Assembly: GCA_023150875.1 (NCBI GenBank)
Contig: JAKLKC010000020.1
Span: 41,081 to 105,080 of the forward strand
Direction: 5' to 3'
Length of the DNA: 64,000 nucleotides
Origin: Myxococcota bacterium
Lineage (GTDB): Bacteria; Myxococcota_A; UBA796; UBA9615; JAKLKC01
Numbering within the stretch: position 1 is the first letter of the stretch; every line of letters starts with the position of its first letter. This document shows, piece after piece, positions 34,970-43,174 of the stretch. The position numbers and the translations under genes were made by a program. The notes beneath the pieces were generated by a model. That model worked only from the letters and a program-made list of their open reading frames with translations, was not told where the DNA came from and did not search any database.

Positions 34970-37900
34970 ATGGCCGAGTCGAGCGAAGAGAGCCCACGGC
35001 TCGCCGAGGACGTCGTCCCATCGGGCATCGATCCCGCTCGCGGAGACCGGCCCCGGCGGGCCGTCCTCGTCGCGGGGGCGGCGGTGGTGCTCGCCCTGGG
35101 CGCCGCCGCCTCGTTCCCGGGCCTGGGACTCCGGGACCTCACCGCCGACGAGATCGGCCAGTTCCACGGCCTGGGTCCCCTGGGCATGGAATCCCGGGCC
35201 GTCGATCCCGAGCGGTTCGGCGCCCACATGCCCCTCGCCTTCCAGCTCCGGTGGGTGGCGCTGGCCGTCCTGGGGGAGTCGTCGGCGGCGGCGTGGCGGA
35301 TCCATGCCGCCCTCGGCGCCTGCCTGGGGGCCCTGGCCACGTTCTGGATCGTCGCCCGCCGCGGGGGGATCGGGGCGGCGGTCGCCGCCGGGGCCGTGGT
35401 GGCCACCAGCCCCATCCTGAGCTTCCACGCCCACGAGTCCTCGAACTACGCCCTCGCCCCCCTCACCGGCGCCCTCACCCTCGCCGGCCTCGCCGAACTC
35501 TCCGGCAAGGGGAGGGCGGGCCCCTGGCTGCTGGGGGCGGGGCTCCTGCTGGGCGTCCGCAACGACATGTTCTTCGCCTTCCCGGGGGCGGCGGCGGCCA
35601 TCGCCACCGCCGCCCTGGTGTACCGGTCCCGGCGCCGGGCGCGGCTGGCGAGGCGGGCGGCCTGGGCCTGGGCGCCGGCCCTGGGGGTGTTCGCCGCCCA
35701 GGCCGCGGTGTTCCTGGTCCGCCTGGCGAGGCTGGAGGGGAGCGCGTTCGATCGGGTGATCGTGCCCCACGCCGACGCCGGATCCCCGGAGGCCGCCGCC
35801 CCCTTGGCGGTGGTCGCCCGCACCGTCACGGGCTTCGCCGCCGCCTACGCCGACGGTTACCGCGACGCCGGGTCGGTCGATCCCTGGATCGTCGCCGGGC
35901 CCGTCGCGGTCCTGCTCGCATGCGCCGCCCTCGCCCTGGCGCGGCGCCGCGGGGATCCCCTGGTCCGCTCCGCCCTGCTCCTCCTGCTCGGGTCCCTCGG
36001 GGTCTTCGTGGCGGCGCGGCTGGGCTTCACCCTGGCGTCGGGTCGCGCGTTCTCGGGGGGCGCGCGGGTCTTCCTGGCCCTGCTGCCCGCCCTCGCCATC
36101 GTCGTCGCCCGGGGGGGCGCCGCGGCCGGGCCGGTGCTGGGGCCTGCCCTCGTCCTGGGGTGGCTGTCGGTCCAGGGGCTGGCCACCGCCCGGCAGGTGC
36201 TGGCGGTGTCCGACGGGGACCACCGGGTGGCGGCGCGCCTCGCCCGGGAGTGGCGGGAGGGCGACGTCATCCTGGCCCCCGCCACGCTGAGGGCGCGCCT
36301 GCCCGAGACCATCGCCGGCCGGGCGCCCGAGCCCCCGTGCCTTCGGCCGGGGGAGCCGCTCCCCTCCCGCGTCTGGCACGTCACCCAACCCGGGAGCCCG
36401 CTGATCTCGGGGGTGAACACCTGCGACGGGCCGCCGAAGGACCTGGTGGCGGACCACGGCTACGTCCCCCGCCTGGTCGAGCCGTGGCGGGCCCCGGAGT
36501 ACGAGGCCCGGTCGAACTCCTACCTCTCGGGGGTCCAGCTCGTGCTCCTGGAGGCCGGCACCGTCCCCGCTCCGGCGGTCCCCGCCCGACGCGCCCTTCG
36601 CTTCGAGCCCGCCCCCCTGTCGGGGGCGAAGGGGGGCCGCCTCCACGTGGACTGGGTGACCGACGCCGAGAGGCGCACCCTGGTGGATGCCCCCTTCACC
36701 CCGGAGCTGGATCTGGAGGTGCCCGACGCCCCGGGGGGGAGGATCGAGGTCACCCTGTTCCCGGGACCGCCCCCCGCGTGGGCCACCAAGGACCGCACCG
36801 GCCTCTCCCACCCCCTGGGGAACTCCGTCTCGGGCTGGGATCCCCGGGCGATCCTGGCCTCCCCCATCGACGCGACGATGGTCTTCCCCCTCTCTCCCCT
36901 CGCCGACGCGCGCCTGAGGGTGGGGATCCGGGCCCTCCACGGCGCGCTGGGCCTGGTGGCGGCGGCCTCCCTGGCGACCGCGGCGCTGGCGCCCTGGGTG
37001 GGGCGCCTCCGGCGCCGGCTCGCGGCCCGCCCCCGCGGGGGGGATGGGGACGCCGGGGGATCCGAGCCCCCGCGCGACCCGGCGCCCGCCGAGGCCGCGC
37101 CGCCGCCGTCCCACTCCGCCGCCGAGGAGCCCCCGCCGGTGCCGGACCCTCCCGCCCCGGTGGCCGAGGAGGAGCCCGAGCCCCCGCCTTCCCCGTCGGG
37201 GTGGGCCGGCGTCCTGCCCGACGTGGCGATCTGCGGCGTCCTGGTGGCCCTGGGCCTGGCGCTGCGCCTGCCCGTCGTGCCCCACATGGAGCTGACCAGC
37301 GACGGCATCGATCCCCTCAAGGAGGCGCTGCTGGTCCGGGAGGGGAGGCGCTTCTTCGTCGAGCACAGCTTCCTGTTCGGCTACGGGCGGGCGTGGTCCT
37401 TCCTGCCGCTGGTGGCGGGCGATCCCGGGGGACTCCTGGGCATGGGAGCGCGGCGGGCCGTCGCCCAGACCCTCGTCCCCCCCCTCGTCTACCTGGCCAC
37501 CCGCCTGCTCATGGGGCGGAGTCCGCTGCACCTCGGGCGGCGGGTGGGGCCGCTGATCGCCGCCGCCGCGGTGCTGACCAACCACGGCCTCTTCGAAACC
37601 CTGGTCACGGGGCACCAGACCTACTTCGGCGTGGAGTGGGGAAGCCTGTACGTCCTCGGCCTCGCCGCCCTGGTGTCGGGGCGGGCCCTGGTGCCCGCCG
37701 CCCTGCTCGCGGGCGCCGCCCTGCCGATGATGGCCATGAACCACCCCTTCGCCGCCGCGGGCGCGGGGGCGCTGCTGCCGGTGCTGGCCGGGGCGTGGGG
37801 GACGCGACGATGGCGGGGGCTCGGGGCCTTCGCCCTGCTCTGCGTCGTGGCTCTCGCCGTCGGCTGGCCCCACCTGCGCCACGTCCTCTTCACCCCCCAC

Positions 37901-38160
37901 GGAGGGGCCGCGGGCTTCGTCCAGCAGGCCCGGGACAGCGCCGGAGGCGAGTCCCTGAGCGCCCTGCAGGTGCTGGACCTGCTCCTGGCGGGGAGGCTGC
38001 GGAAGGGGGGCGGGCTGCTGGTCTTCGGCCCCGTGGCCGCCCTCGCGTTCGGGATCGGGGGAGCCCTCCTGGCGGGTTCCCGCCCCGACTCCCGCGCCCG
38101 GGCGGCCCGGGTGGCCCTCTTCGGTGGCGGGGCCATGGGCGAGGGGGCGGCCCCACCCCC
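34970..38160 (+). pseudogene. membrane GT-C-like glycosyltransferase, two modules, N-terminal part of a frameshifted gene
   Basis: ATG at 34970. The first module (about 700 residues) has many membrane helices with DE soon after helix 1 (TADEIGQF), as in GT39/ArnT-type GT-C enzymes, and a large periplasmic domain. A Pro/Glu-rich linker (EEPPPVPDPPAPVAEEEPEP) leads to a second module (LPDVAICGVLVALGLALRLP, TSDGIDPLKEALLV, HPFAAAGAGALLPVLAGA). That module is paralogous to the N-terminal half of 50905-53247. Around 38100-38160 the frame stops making sense and the matching sequence continues in another frame at 38124-39410. Compared with the paralog about 65 codons are missing here, so an out-of-frame deletion best explains it. 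Sequencing error is possible. Confidence 0.65.
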
Positions 38161-39410
38161 GGACCCGCTGGATCCGGCGGGCCCTGGGGGGGGGCCTCCT
38201 GGCGGCCGCCTCCTGGTACGTGCTGATCCCCGCCCGGGGCCTTCCCGAGCTCCTGTTCAACTTCCAGTCCTACGGAGACGCCGGCCGGTCCCTGGCCCGG
38301 TACTCCCGCCTGGGGGACCTGCTGGAGCGTGCCGATCCCGAAGGGCCGTGGGTGGTGGCGGGCTTCGGTCACGACGGATCCCGCACCGCCGAGGTCGTGG
38401 CGGTGGTGATCGACCGGGTGCTCCGGGGGACCCCCAGGGAGCGCTTCCCGGTCCACTGGGACGAGATGGCCCCCGCCGCGACCCTGCTCGTGTACCGCTC
38501 CTCACCCGAGGACACCGACCGCCTGCTGGGCGTCCCCCTCCCGGAGGGCGTGCGGGTGCTGGACGGGGGACCGAGCTGGTTCGCCCACGCCGCCCGGGAC
38601 GCCGCCGCGGCGCGGGCCTGGACCCGGGGGACGTGCGCCCTCCAGCCGGGCCTCGTCGTGCGGCCCGAGGACCCGTTCGAGTACCTGACCGTCACCGCCC
38701 CCAACCGGGCCAGCCTGGGCCAGCGTCCTTACGCCCATCCCTGCCTGGAGGCCCTGCGCTGGTCCGACGTGAACCGGACGAGCTTCCCCGCCGATCCCCG
38801 CTCGCTGCCGGCTGGACATCCACCCCCCCCCAAGGAGGGCCGCTACGTCGAGGCCGGCCCGTTCCGACTCTCCACCCTGGAGGTTTCCCGGCGGGAGTGG
38901 CGCGCCTGCGTCGACGCGGGGGCGTGCCGGGCGGGGCCGGAGGAGGGGGATCCCTGGGAGCCGGTCACCGGCGTCGCCGCCCCGGAGGCCGAGGCGTACT
39001 GCGCCTTCACCGGGGGGGATCTCCCCACCACCTTCGAGTGGGAGGCCGGGGCCCTGTGGTCCCCCGGGGGCCGGCCCGGGCGGGTCCGCTTCCCCTGGGG
39101 GGACGAGTGGTCGCCGGATCGGGCCAACGCCGCAGGAGCGGAGGACGGCTTCGAGGGCGCGGCGCCGGTGGGGGCGTTCCCCGGGGGACGGAGCGGCTAC
39201 GGAGTGGAAGACATGGTGGGGAACGTCGCGGAGTGGACCCGGTCGGCGATCCTGGTCCCCGGTGACGGGGTGCCCCGCCCGGAGCCCGGCTGGACCGTCC
39301 GGGGCGGGTCCCACGGGGATCCCCCGGATGTCCTGGAGCTCTGGAACCGGCGGGAGGTCCCGGGGGGCCAGGCCCGTCCCGACGTGGGGTTCCGGTGCGT
39401 CCGACGCTGA
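38124..39410 (+). CDS. C-terminal part of the frameshifted GT gene, with FGE/SUMF1-like domain
   Basis: Open frame of 428 codons, GTG at 38124. It starts with a membrane helix (LGGGLLAAASWYVLIPA) and a periplasmic segment (WVVAGFGHDGSRTAEV) that match the middle of 50905-53247. Residues about 240-428 are FGE-sulfatase (SUMF1)-like: TFEWEAGALW, RFPWGDEW, DGFEGAAPVGAFPGGRSGYG, VEDMVGNVAEWTR, VRGGSH and RPDVGFRCVR. The CxxxxC active-site pair of true formylglycine-generating enzymes is absent. It may be expressed separately or be a remnant. The 3' end overlaps the next gene by 16 bases. Confidence 0.72.
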   Translation: MAGPWARGRPHPRTRWIRRALGGGLLAAASWYVLIPARGLPELLFNFQSYGDAGRSLARYSRLGDLLERADPEGPWVVAGFGHDGSRTAEVVAVVIDRVLRGTPRERFPVHWDEMAPAATLLVYRSSPEDTDRLLGVPLPEGVRVLDGGPSWFAHAARDAAAARAWTRGTCALQPGLVVRPEDPFEYLTVTAPNRASLGQRPYAHPCLEALRWSDVNRTSFPADPRSLPAGHPPPPKEGRYVEAGPFRLSTLEVSRREWRACVDAGACRAGPEEGDPWEPVTGVAAPEAEAYCAFTGGDLPTTFEWEAGALWSPGGRPGRVRFPWGDEWSPDRANAAGAEDGFEGAAPVGAFPGGRSGYGVEDMVGNVAEWTRSAILVPGDGVPRPEPGWTVRGGSHGDPPDVLELWNRREVPGGQARPDVGFRCVRR

Positions 39411-40288
39411 ACCGTGGGGGCGGGTGGGCCCGGATCCGGCTCCTCGTGGCGGCGGCCGCCTGGTTGGGCGCGGGGTGCCGGGGGTCGGACCCGCCCCCGG
39501 CGACGCCGGCCCCCGAGGCCCCGGCGCCGGAGTCCCCGGCCTGCCCCGAGGGCATGGTGTGGGTGCCCCCCTGGTCCGGGCAGCTCGGCGAGACCGATCC
39601 GTCCCGCTCCGCCCCCAACTACCCCCTCCCGGGCGTGCTCCGCTCGGCGGTCATCGAGGCGACCCCGCTCCGGACGGAGGCGTTCTGCGTGGACCGCCTC
39701 CCCTTCCCGGGCCTCCCGGGTGCCCCGTGGTCCGGCGACGGCCTGTCCCTGGAGAACGCCTACCAGCTCGACGCCCTGCTCCAGCACCACGGGCGGCGCC
39801 TGTGCACGGTGACCGAGCTGACCCGGGCCGCCGCGGGACCCGAGAACCGCCGCTTCGCCTACGGCGACGCCTGGGACGACTCCGTGTGTCGGAAGGAGAA
39901 CCCCGACACCACCGTCTCTGGGGTCCTGGGCGAGCATCCCGGCTGCGTGTCGTCCCTGGGCGTGGCGGACTTCCACGTCCGCTCCGCGTGGGCCCGCCTG
40001 GACGGCCAGGCCCGGGAGCGCCTGGGGGAGCAGCTCGGCCACGACCTGCCCAACGCCTGGATGGCGGTGTGGGGGGGCACGAGCCGTCTGGACACCTTCT
40101 ATCAGCCCACCAACGTCTCGGTGCCCTGGCACGGCGCCGCGGACGGAGCCCACCTGGACGACGGCGCCCGCGCCTGCCGGGACCCCGGTCCCGTGGACGC
40201 CGAGGTCGAGGCGCGCTACCGGCGGGAGGTCGTGGACCGGACCGCCCGGGAGGGCACCTTCCGGACCTACGCCTTCCCGCCGTGGTAG
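39395..40288 (+). CDS. FGE-like lipoprotein (module 1)
   Basis: 297 aa, GTG at 39395 inside the end of the preceding gene. The lipobox AAWLGAGC (Cys about 28) and a Pro/Ala/Glu linker lead to a divergent FGE/C-type-lectin-like domain: CPEGMVWVPP, FCVDRLPFPGLPG, GRRLCTVTELTRAAAGPENR, YGDAWDDSVC, GTSRLDTFYQPTNV. The start of an FGE domain is normally CPxGMVxVPxG with cysteine-bearing later motifs; here several cysteines are spaced differently. It is paralogous to 49839-50777. Its overlap with the glycosyltransferase-FGE gene suggests they act together. Confidence 0.75.
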   Translation: MRPTLNRGGGWARIRLLVAAAAWLGAGCRGSDPPPATPAPEAPAPESPACPEGMVWVPPWSGQLGETDPSRSAPNYPLPGVLRSAVIEATPLRTEAFCVDRLPFPGLPGAPWSGDGLSLENAYQLDALLQHHGRRLCTVTELTRAAAGPENRRFAYGDAWDDSVCRKENPDTTVSGVLGEHPGCVSSLGVADFHVRSAWARLDGQARERLGEQLGHDLPNAWMAVWGGTSRLDTFYQPTNVSVPWHGAADGAHLDDGARACRDPGPVDAEVEARYRREVVDRTAREGTFRTYAFPPW

Positions 40289-40343
40289 GGGGGACCCGGG
40301 GTCCGACTCGCCCGCTCCTCCTCCCGGGCACCTCCGCGGACGC

Positions 40344-41879
40344 CTACAGGCCTTCGGCCTCGGGCCGCCGCAGGGGGATCAGGCGCCGCGCCAGGCGCAG
40401 CTCCACGGGCCTCCCGTAGACCCCCGTGGCGTAGCGCCAGCGCGAGAGCTCCCGCAGCGTCGCCCTGCCCCAGCGGGGCAGGTCCACGTCCTGGACGGTG
40501 GGGAAGCGGCAACCCAGGACGGTGGCGAAGTCCCGGATCCGCCTGCGGGTCCGGTCCGTCAGCCAGGGGGCGTCCCGGTGGCACACGTAGTCGATCCAGC
40601 GGGGCTCGCACCACTCCTCGGGCGTCGCCGGGAGCGCGGGCCCGTCGGGGCCGTACCGGGACTGCCGCGGCAGGTGTACCGCGCTGGGATCGGCCCGGAC
40701 CGCGGCGGGGTCCCGCTGGGGGGTGGGCGTGTACACGTACAGGATGACCTCCGCCTCCGGGTGGATCCGCTTGACCCGCTTCACGAAGCCGAGGGTCTCC
40801 TCCAGCTCGGACTCGGGGTCCTCCGGGCCCCCGAGCACGAAGGACATCTCCGGGATCACGCCGTGGGCGCGGCACAGGGCCGCGGCCTCCAGGGTCTGGT
40901 GGGGCCGCGTCCCCTTGCGCATCCGCTTCAGCGCCTCGGGGCTGGCCGCCTCGGCGCCGATGTAGACCATCCGGAGCTTGCTGCGCTCCAGCGCGCGCCA
41001 CGTCCCAGGGTCGAACCCCGCCAGGGTGTCGGCCCGGGCGTAGGCCCACCACGGCAGGCCGACGTCGGCCAGGGCCTCGACGAGGGGCAGGCTGCCCGCC
41101 TCGGTGTCGAAGAAGTTGTTGTCGACGAGCTGGACGCAGTCGGCCCCCACCTCGTCCCGCAGCCGGACCCCGGCCCGCCGCAGGTGCTCCGCCGCCGGGG
41201 GGCGCGTGTGCCCGTCGAACACCGTCACCACGCCGCAGAAGCGGCAGCGATAGCGGCACCCGATGGCCGCCTGGTGCACGCCCGTCCGCCTCCCCATGAA
41301 GCTCGGCCGCAGGTAGCGGCCCAGGTCTCCCAGCCTTCCGTAGGGCAGCGGCGGGTAGCCGTCGGGGGCGCCGAAGGCTCGGGCGGCGTTGTGGACGGGC
41401 ACCCCCTCCCGCTTGAAGGACAGCCCGGCCACGGCCTCGATCCCCGCCGGCGCGCCGGAGTCCGCGGCGGTGGGCCTCCGGCCCGGCAGGGCGTCCAGCA
41501 GCGCCAGGAGGGTCTCCTCACCCGGGCCGCGGGCGACGTAGTCCACGTAGGGCGCGTTCAGCGCGGACTCGGTGTACATCGAGGGGAAGTAGCCTCCCCA
41601 CACGATGGGCACTTCGGGATCGGCGGCCCGCACCGCCCGGGACACCTCGATGCTCGGCCCCACCTGGGGGCCGGGCATGACCGTCAGGCCCACGAGGTCG
41701 TGCCGCCTCTCCCGCACCGCGGCGGCGGCCCGAGCGGCGCAGCCGGGCTCGACGTTCCCGTCCAGGATCGCGTACTCGTGCCGGCCCTCCAGCACCGCCC
41801 CCAGATGCAGCAGGCTCAAGGGCAGCCGGGCGCTGCGGGGCGAACACATCCGCGGGTTGACCAGCAGCACCCGGCTCAA
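40344..41879 (-). CDS. B12-binding-domain radical SAM protein
   Basis: 511 aa from a TTG at 41879 with GGAGG nine bases upstream. The open frame continues 64 codons further upstream, but those codons come from the REP-like repeats. Residues 1-130 form a B12-binding-like Rossmann domain (RVLLVNPRM, LDGNVEPGC, IVWGGYFPSMY, VARGPGEETLLALLDAL). The radical SAM cluster motif is C208-x3-C212-x2-C215 (IGCRYRCRFCGVV), followed by VDNNFFDTEAG and IGAEAASPEALKRMRKGT. Members of this class methylate or rearrange natural-product, lipid or cofactor precursors; the substrate cannot be read here. It is convergent with the FGE-like lipoprotein gene. Confidence 0.85.
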   Translation of the reverse strand: MSRVLLVNPRMCSPRSARLPLSLLHLGAVLEGRHEYAILDGNVEPGCAARAAAAVRERRHDLVGLTVMPGPQVGPSIEVSRAVRAADPEVPIVWGGYFPSMYTESALNAPYVDYVARGPGEETLLALLDALPGRRPTAADSGAPAGIEAVAGLSFKREGVPVHNAARAFGAPDGYPPLPYGRLGDLGRYLRPSFMGRRTGVHQAAIGCRYRCRFCGVVTVFDGHTRPPAAEHLRRAGVRLRDEVGADCVQLVDNNFFDTEAGSLPLVEALADVGLPWWAYARADTLAGFDPGTWRALERSKLRMVYIGAEAASPEALKRMRKGTRPHQTLEAAALCRAHGVIPEMSFVLGGPEDPESELEETLGFVKRVKRIHPEAEVILYVYTPTPQRDPAAVRADPSAVHLPRQSRYGPDGPALPATPEEWCEPRWIDYVCHRDAPWLTDRTRRRIRDFATVLGCRFPTVQDVDLPRWGRATLRELSRWRYATGVYGRPVELRLARRLIPLRRPEAEGL

Positions 41880-41984
41880 GGGCGTCCGCCTCCGCCGCCA
41901 TGCGACGGCCCCCGGGCCCCGAGGGACCGGCCGAGCCGGCGGCGACCGGAAGCTAGCACCCCCCGCGGCGGATGGCGAACCGGT

Positions 41985-42153
41985 GCGAAATGTAAAAGTG
42001 TTGGTGCCTGACACCCGGTCCGCAGCGGATGGCGGACCAGGGCGAAATGTAAAAGTGTTGGTGCCTGACACCCGGTCTTCCCGGGGCGAAATGTAAAAGT
42101 GTTGGTGCCTGACACCCGGTCTTGGTGCCTGACACCCGGTCTGACACCCGGTC
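41985..42153. repeat. REP-like tandem array of a 36-base unit
   Basis: Three near-identical 36-base units at 41985-42020, 42042-42077 and 42086-42121 contain AAATGTAAAAGTG followed by the core TTGGTGCCTGACACCCGGTC. The core repeats alone at 42122-42141 and in part at 42142-42153. GGTGCCTGACACC is an imperfect palindrome of the type seen in REP elements linked to IS200-like REP-associated transposases; no such gene is in the window. The array ends exactly at the stop codon of the next gene. Confidence 0.8.
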
Positions 42154-43001
42154 TAGACGTGGAAGGCGTCGGTGGTGACGTCGAGGCGGAGCGCTCCGAA
42201 GCTCCTTCCCGAGCGGGCGCTCGCGGCCTCCAGGTCCAGGGATGCCACCCGGATCGAGCGGGCGATCTTGCCCCGCTCCGTGTCCACCAGGACCAGGCCG
42301 GTCCCCCGGCCGGAGACGCGGACCCTCACGCCGGACGGCAGGCAGGAGCCCACTCCACCCGCGTCCTCGACCCGGAGGTCGACGTCGATGGCCGGATGGC
42401 GGCGGCCCCGGAACTCCGCCGGCGCGCCGGGCCGGTAGCGGTAGAGGACCCGCGCCGCCCCACCGACGGGGGGGGGCAGGCCCAGCAGGCGGAGGCCGAG
42501 GGCCAGGGGCTCCTCCGCCTCCCATGACCCCGTGCCTCCCGTGGGGGGGAAGAGGGCCCCGAACCAGGCCAGGGCGGGCCGGACGGAGTCGAAGGCGAGG
42601 GCCAGGGCGATCCGCCGGCCCCCCTGCACCTCGGCCAGGGTCCCCGCCAGGGACTTCCGCACCCGGAAGCGGTCCCCCCGGGCGAGCACCAGCGGGTGGG
42701 GGAGCCCCGGAACGGCGAAGGGGAGCGCCACGGGCGGTGACAGCGCCAGCCGCCCGCCCACCTCCCGAAGGACGACCTCGATCTCGGCGAAGTCCTCGCC
42801 GTCCAGGTCCAGCACCTCGCAGTCGGCCACGGAGTCGACCTCGATCCGGAACAGCGGATCTCCCTCCCCGGCCCCGAGGCGCGCCTGCACCCTCCCCACG
42901 GCGCGGATCGAGAACTTCTCCCCGGGATCGAGGCGGTAGCGGAAGGTCGCGGGAGTCGTGGGACGGGCGCGGGCCGCTCGCCGCGTGCGGATCTCGGGCA
43001 T
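42153..43001 (-). CDS. hypothetical beta-rich protein
   Basis: 282 aa, ATG at 43001 with GGAGG five bases upstream (a GTG at 43013 is less likely). It has no signal peptide or membrane segment. The sequence alternates short hydrophobic strands with Gly/Arg/Asp turns (FRIEVDSVADCEVLDLDG, GLVLVDTERGKIARSIRVAS), suggesting a mostly beta protein. I recognise no family. The stop codon TAG abuts the REP-like array, and the gene is divergent from the GH31 glycosidase. Confidence 0.6.
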   Translation of the reverse strand: MPEIRTRRAARARPTTPATFRYRLDPGEKFSIRAVGRVQARLGAGEGDPLFRIEVDSVADCEVLDLDGEDFAEIEVVLREVGGRLALSPPVALPFAVPGLPHPLVLARGDRFRVRKSLAGTLAEVQGGRRIALALAFDSVRPALAWFGALFPPTGGTGSWEAEEPLALGLRLLGLPPPVGGAARVLYRYRPGAPAEFRGRRHPAIDVDLRVEDAGGVGSCLPSGVRVRVSGRGTGLVLVDTERGKIARSIRVASLDLEAASARSGRSFGALRLDVTTDAFHV

Positions 43002-43174
43002 GTGCCCCTCCACCGGCGCCCGGTGGACCCTGTCAGACGCAACGGCCGTGCCAGCGGGGGGCGCGCGGCCGAGCCCGCGAGGGTCCGGGAGACAGGAGGA
43101 CGGCCGCGGCGGTAGACTCGGCGCCGCGGGGGGCCGAGCGGGCAGAACGCTCCCCCTCGCCGGAGGATCCGGGC

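Noticed and set aside
33191..39265. 2024-codon open frame on the + strand
   Set aside because: Only the part from 34970 to about 38130 looks like protein; the upstream part is antisense to the transporter and the downstream part is the wrong frame for the FGE-like domain.
41880..42071. N-terminal extension of the radical SAM protein
   Set aside because: Encoded by the REP-like repeats (repeated SGTNTFTFR); a TTG with a good GGAGG lies at the start of the B12-binding domain.
41985..42153. CRISPR array
   Set aside because: Only three full 36-base units with spacings of 21 and 8 bases of related sequence; no cas genes; REP-type palindromic core.
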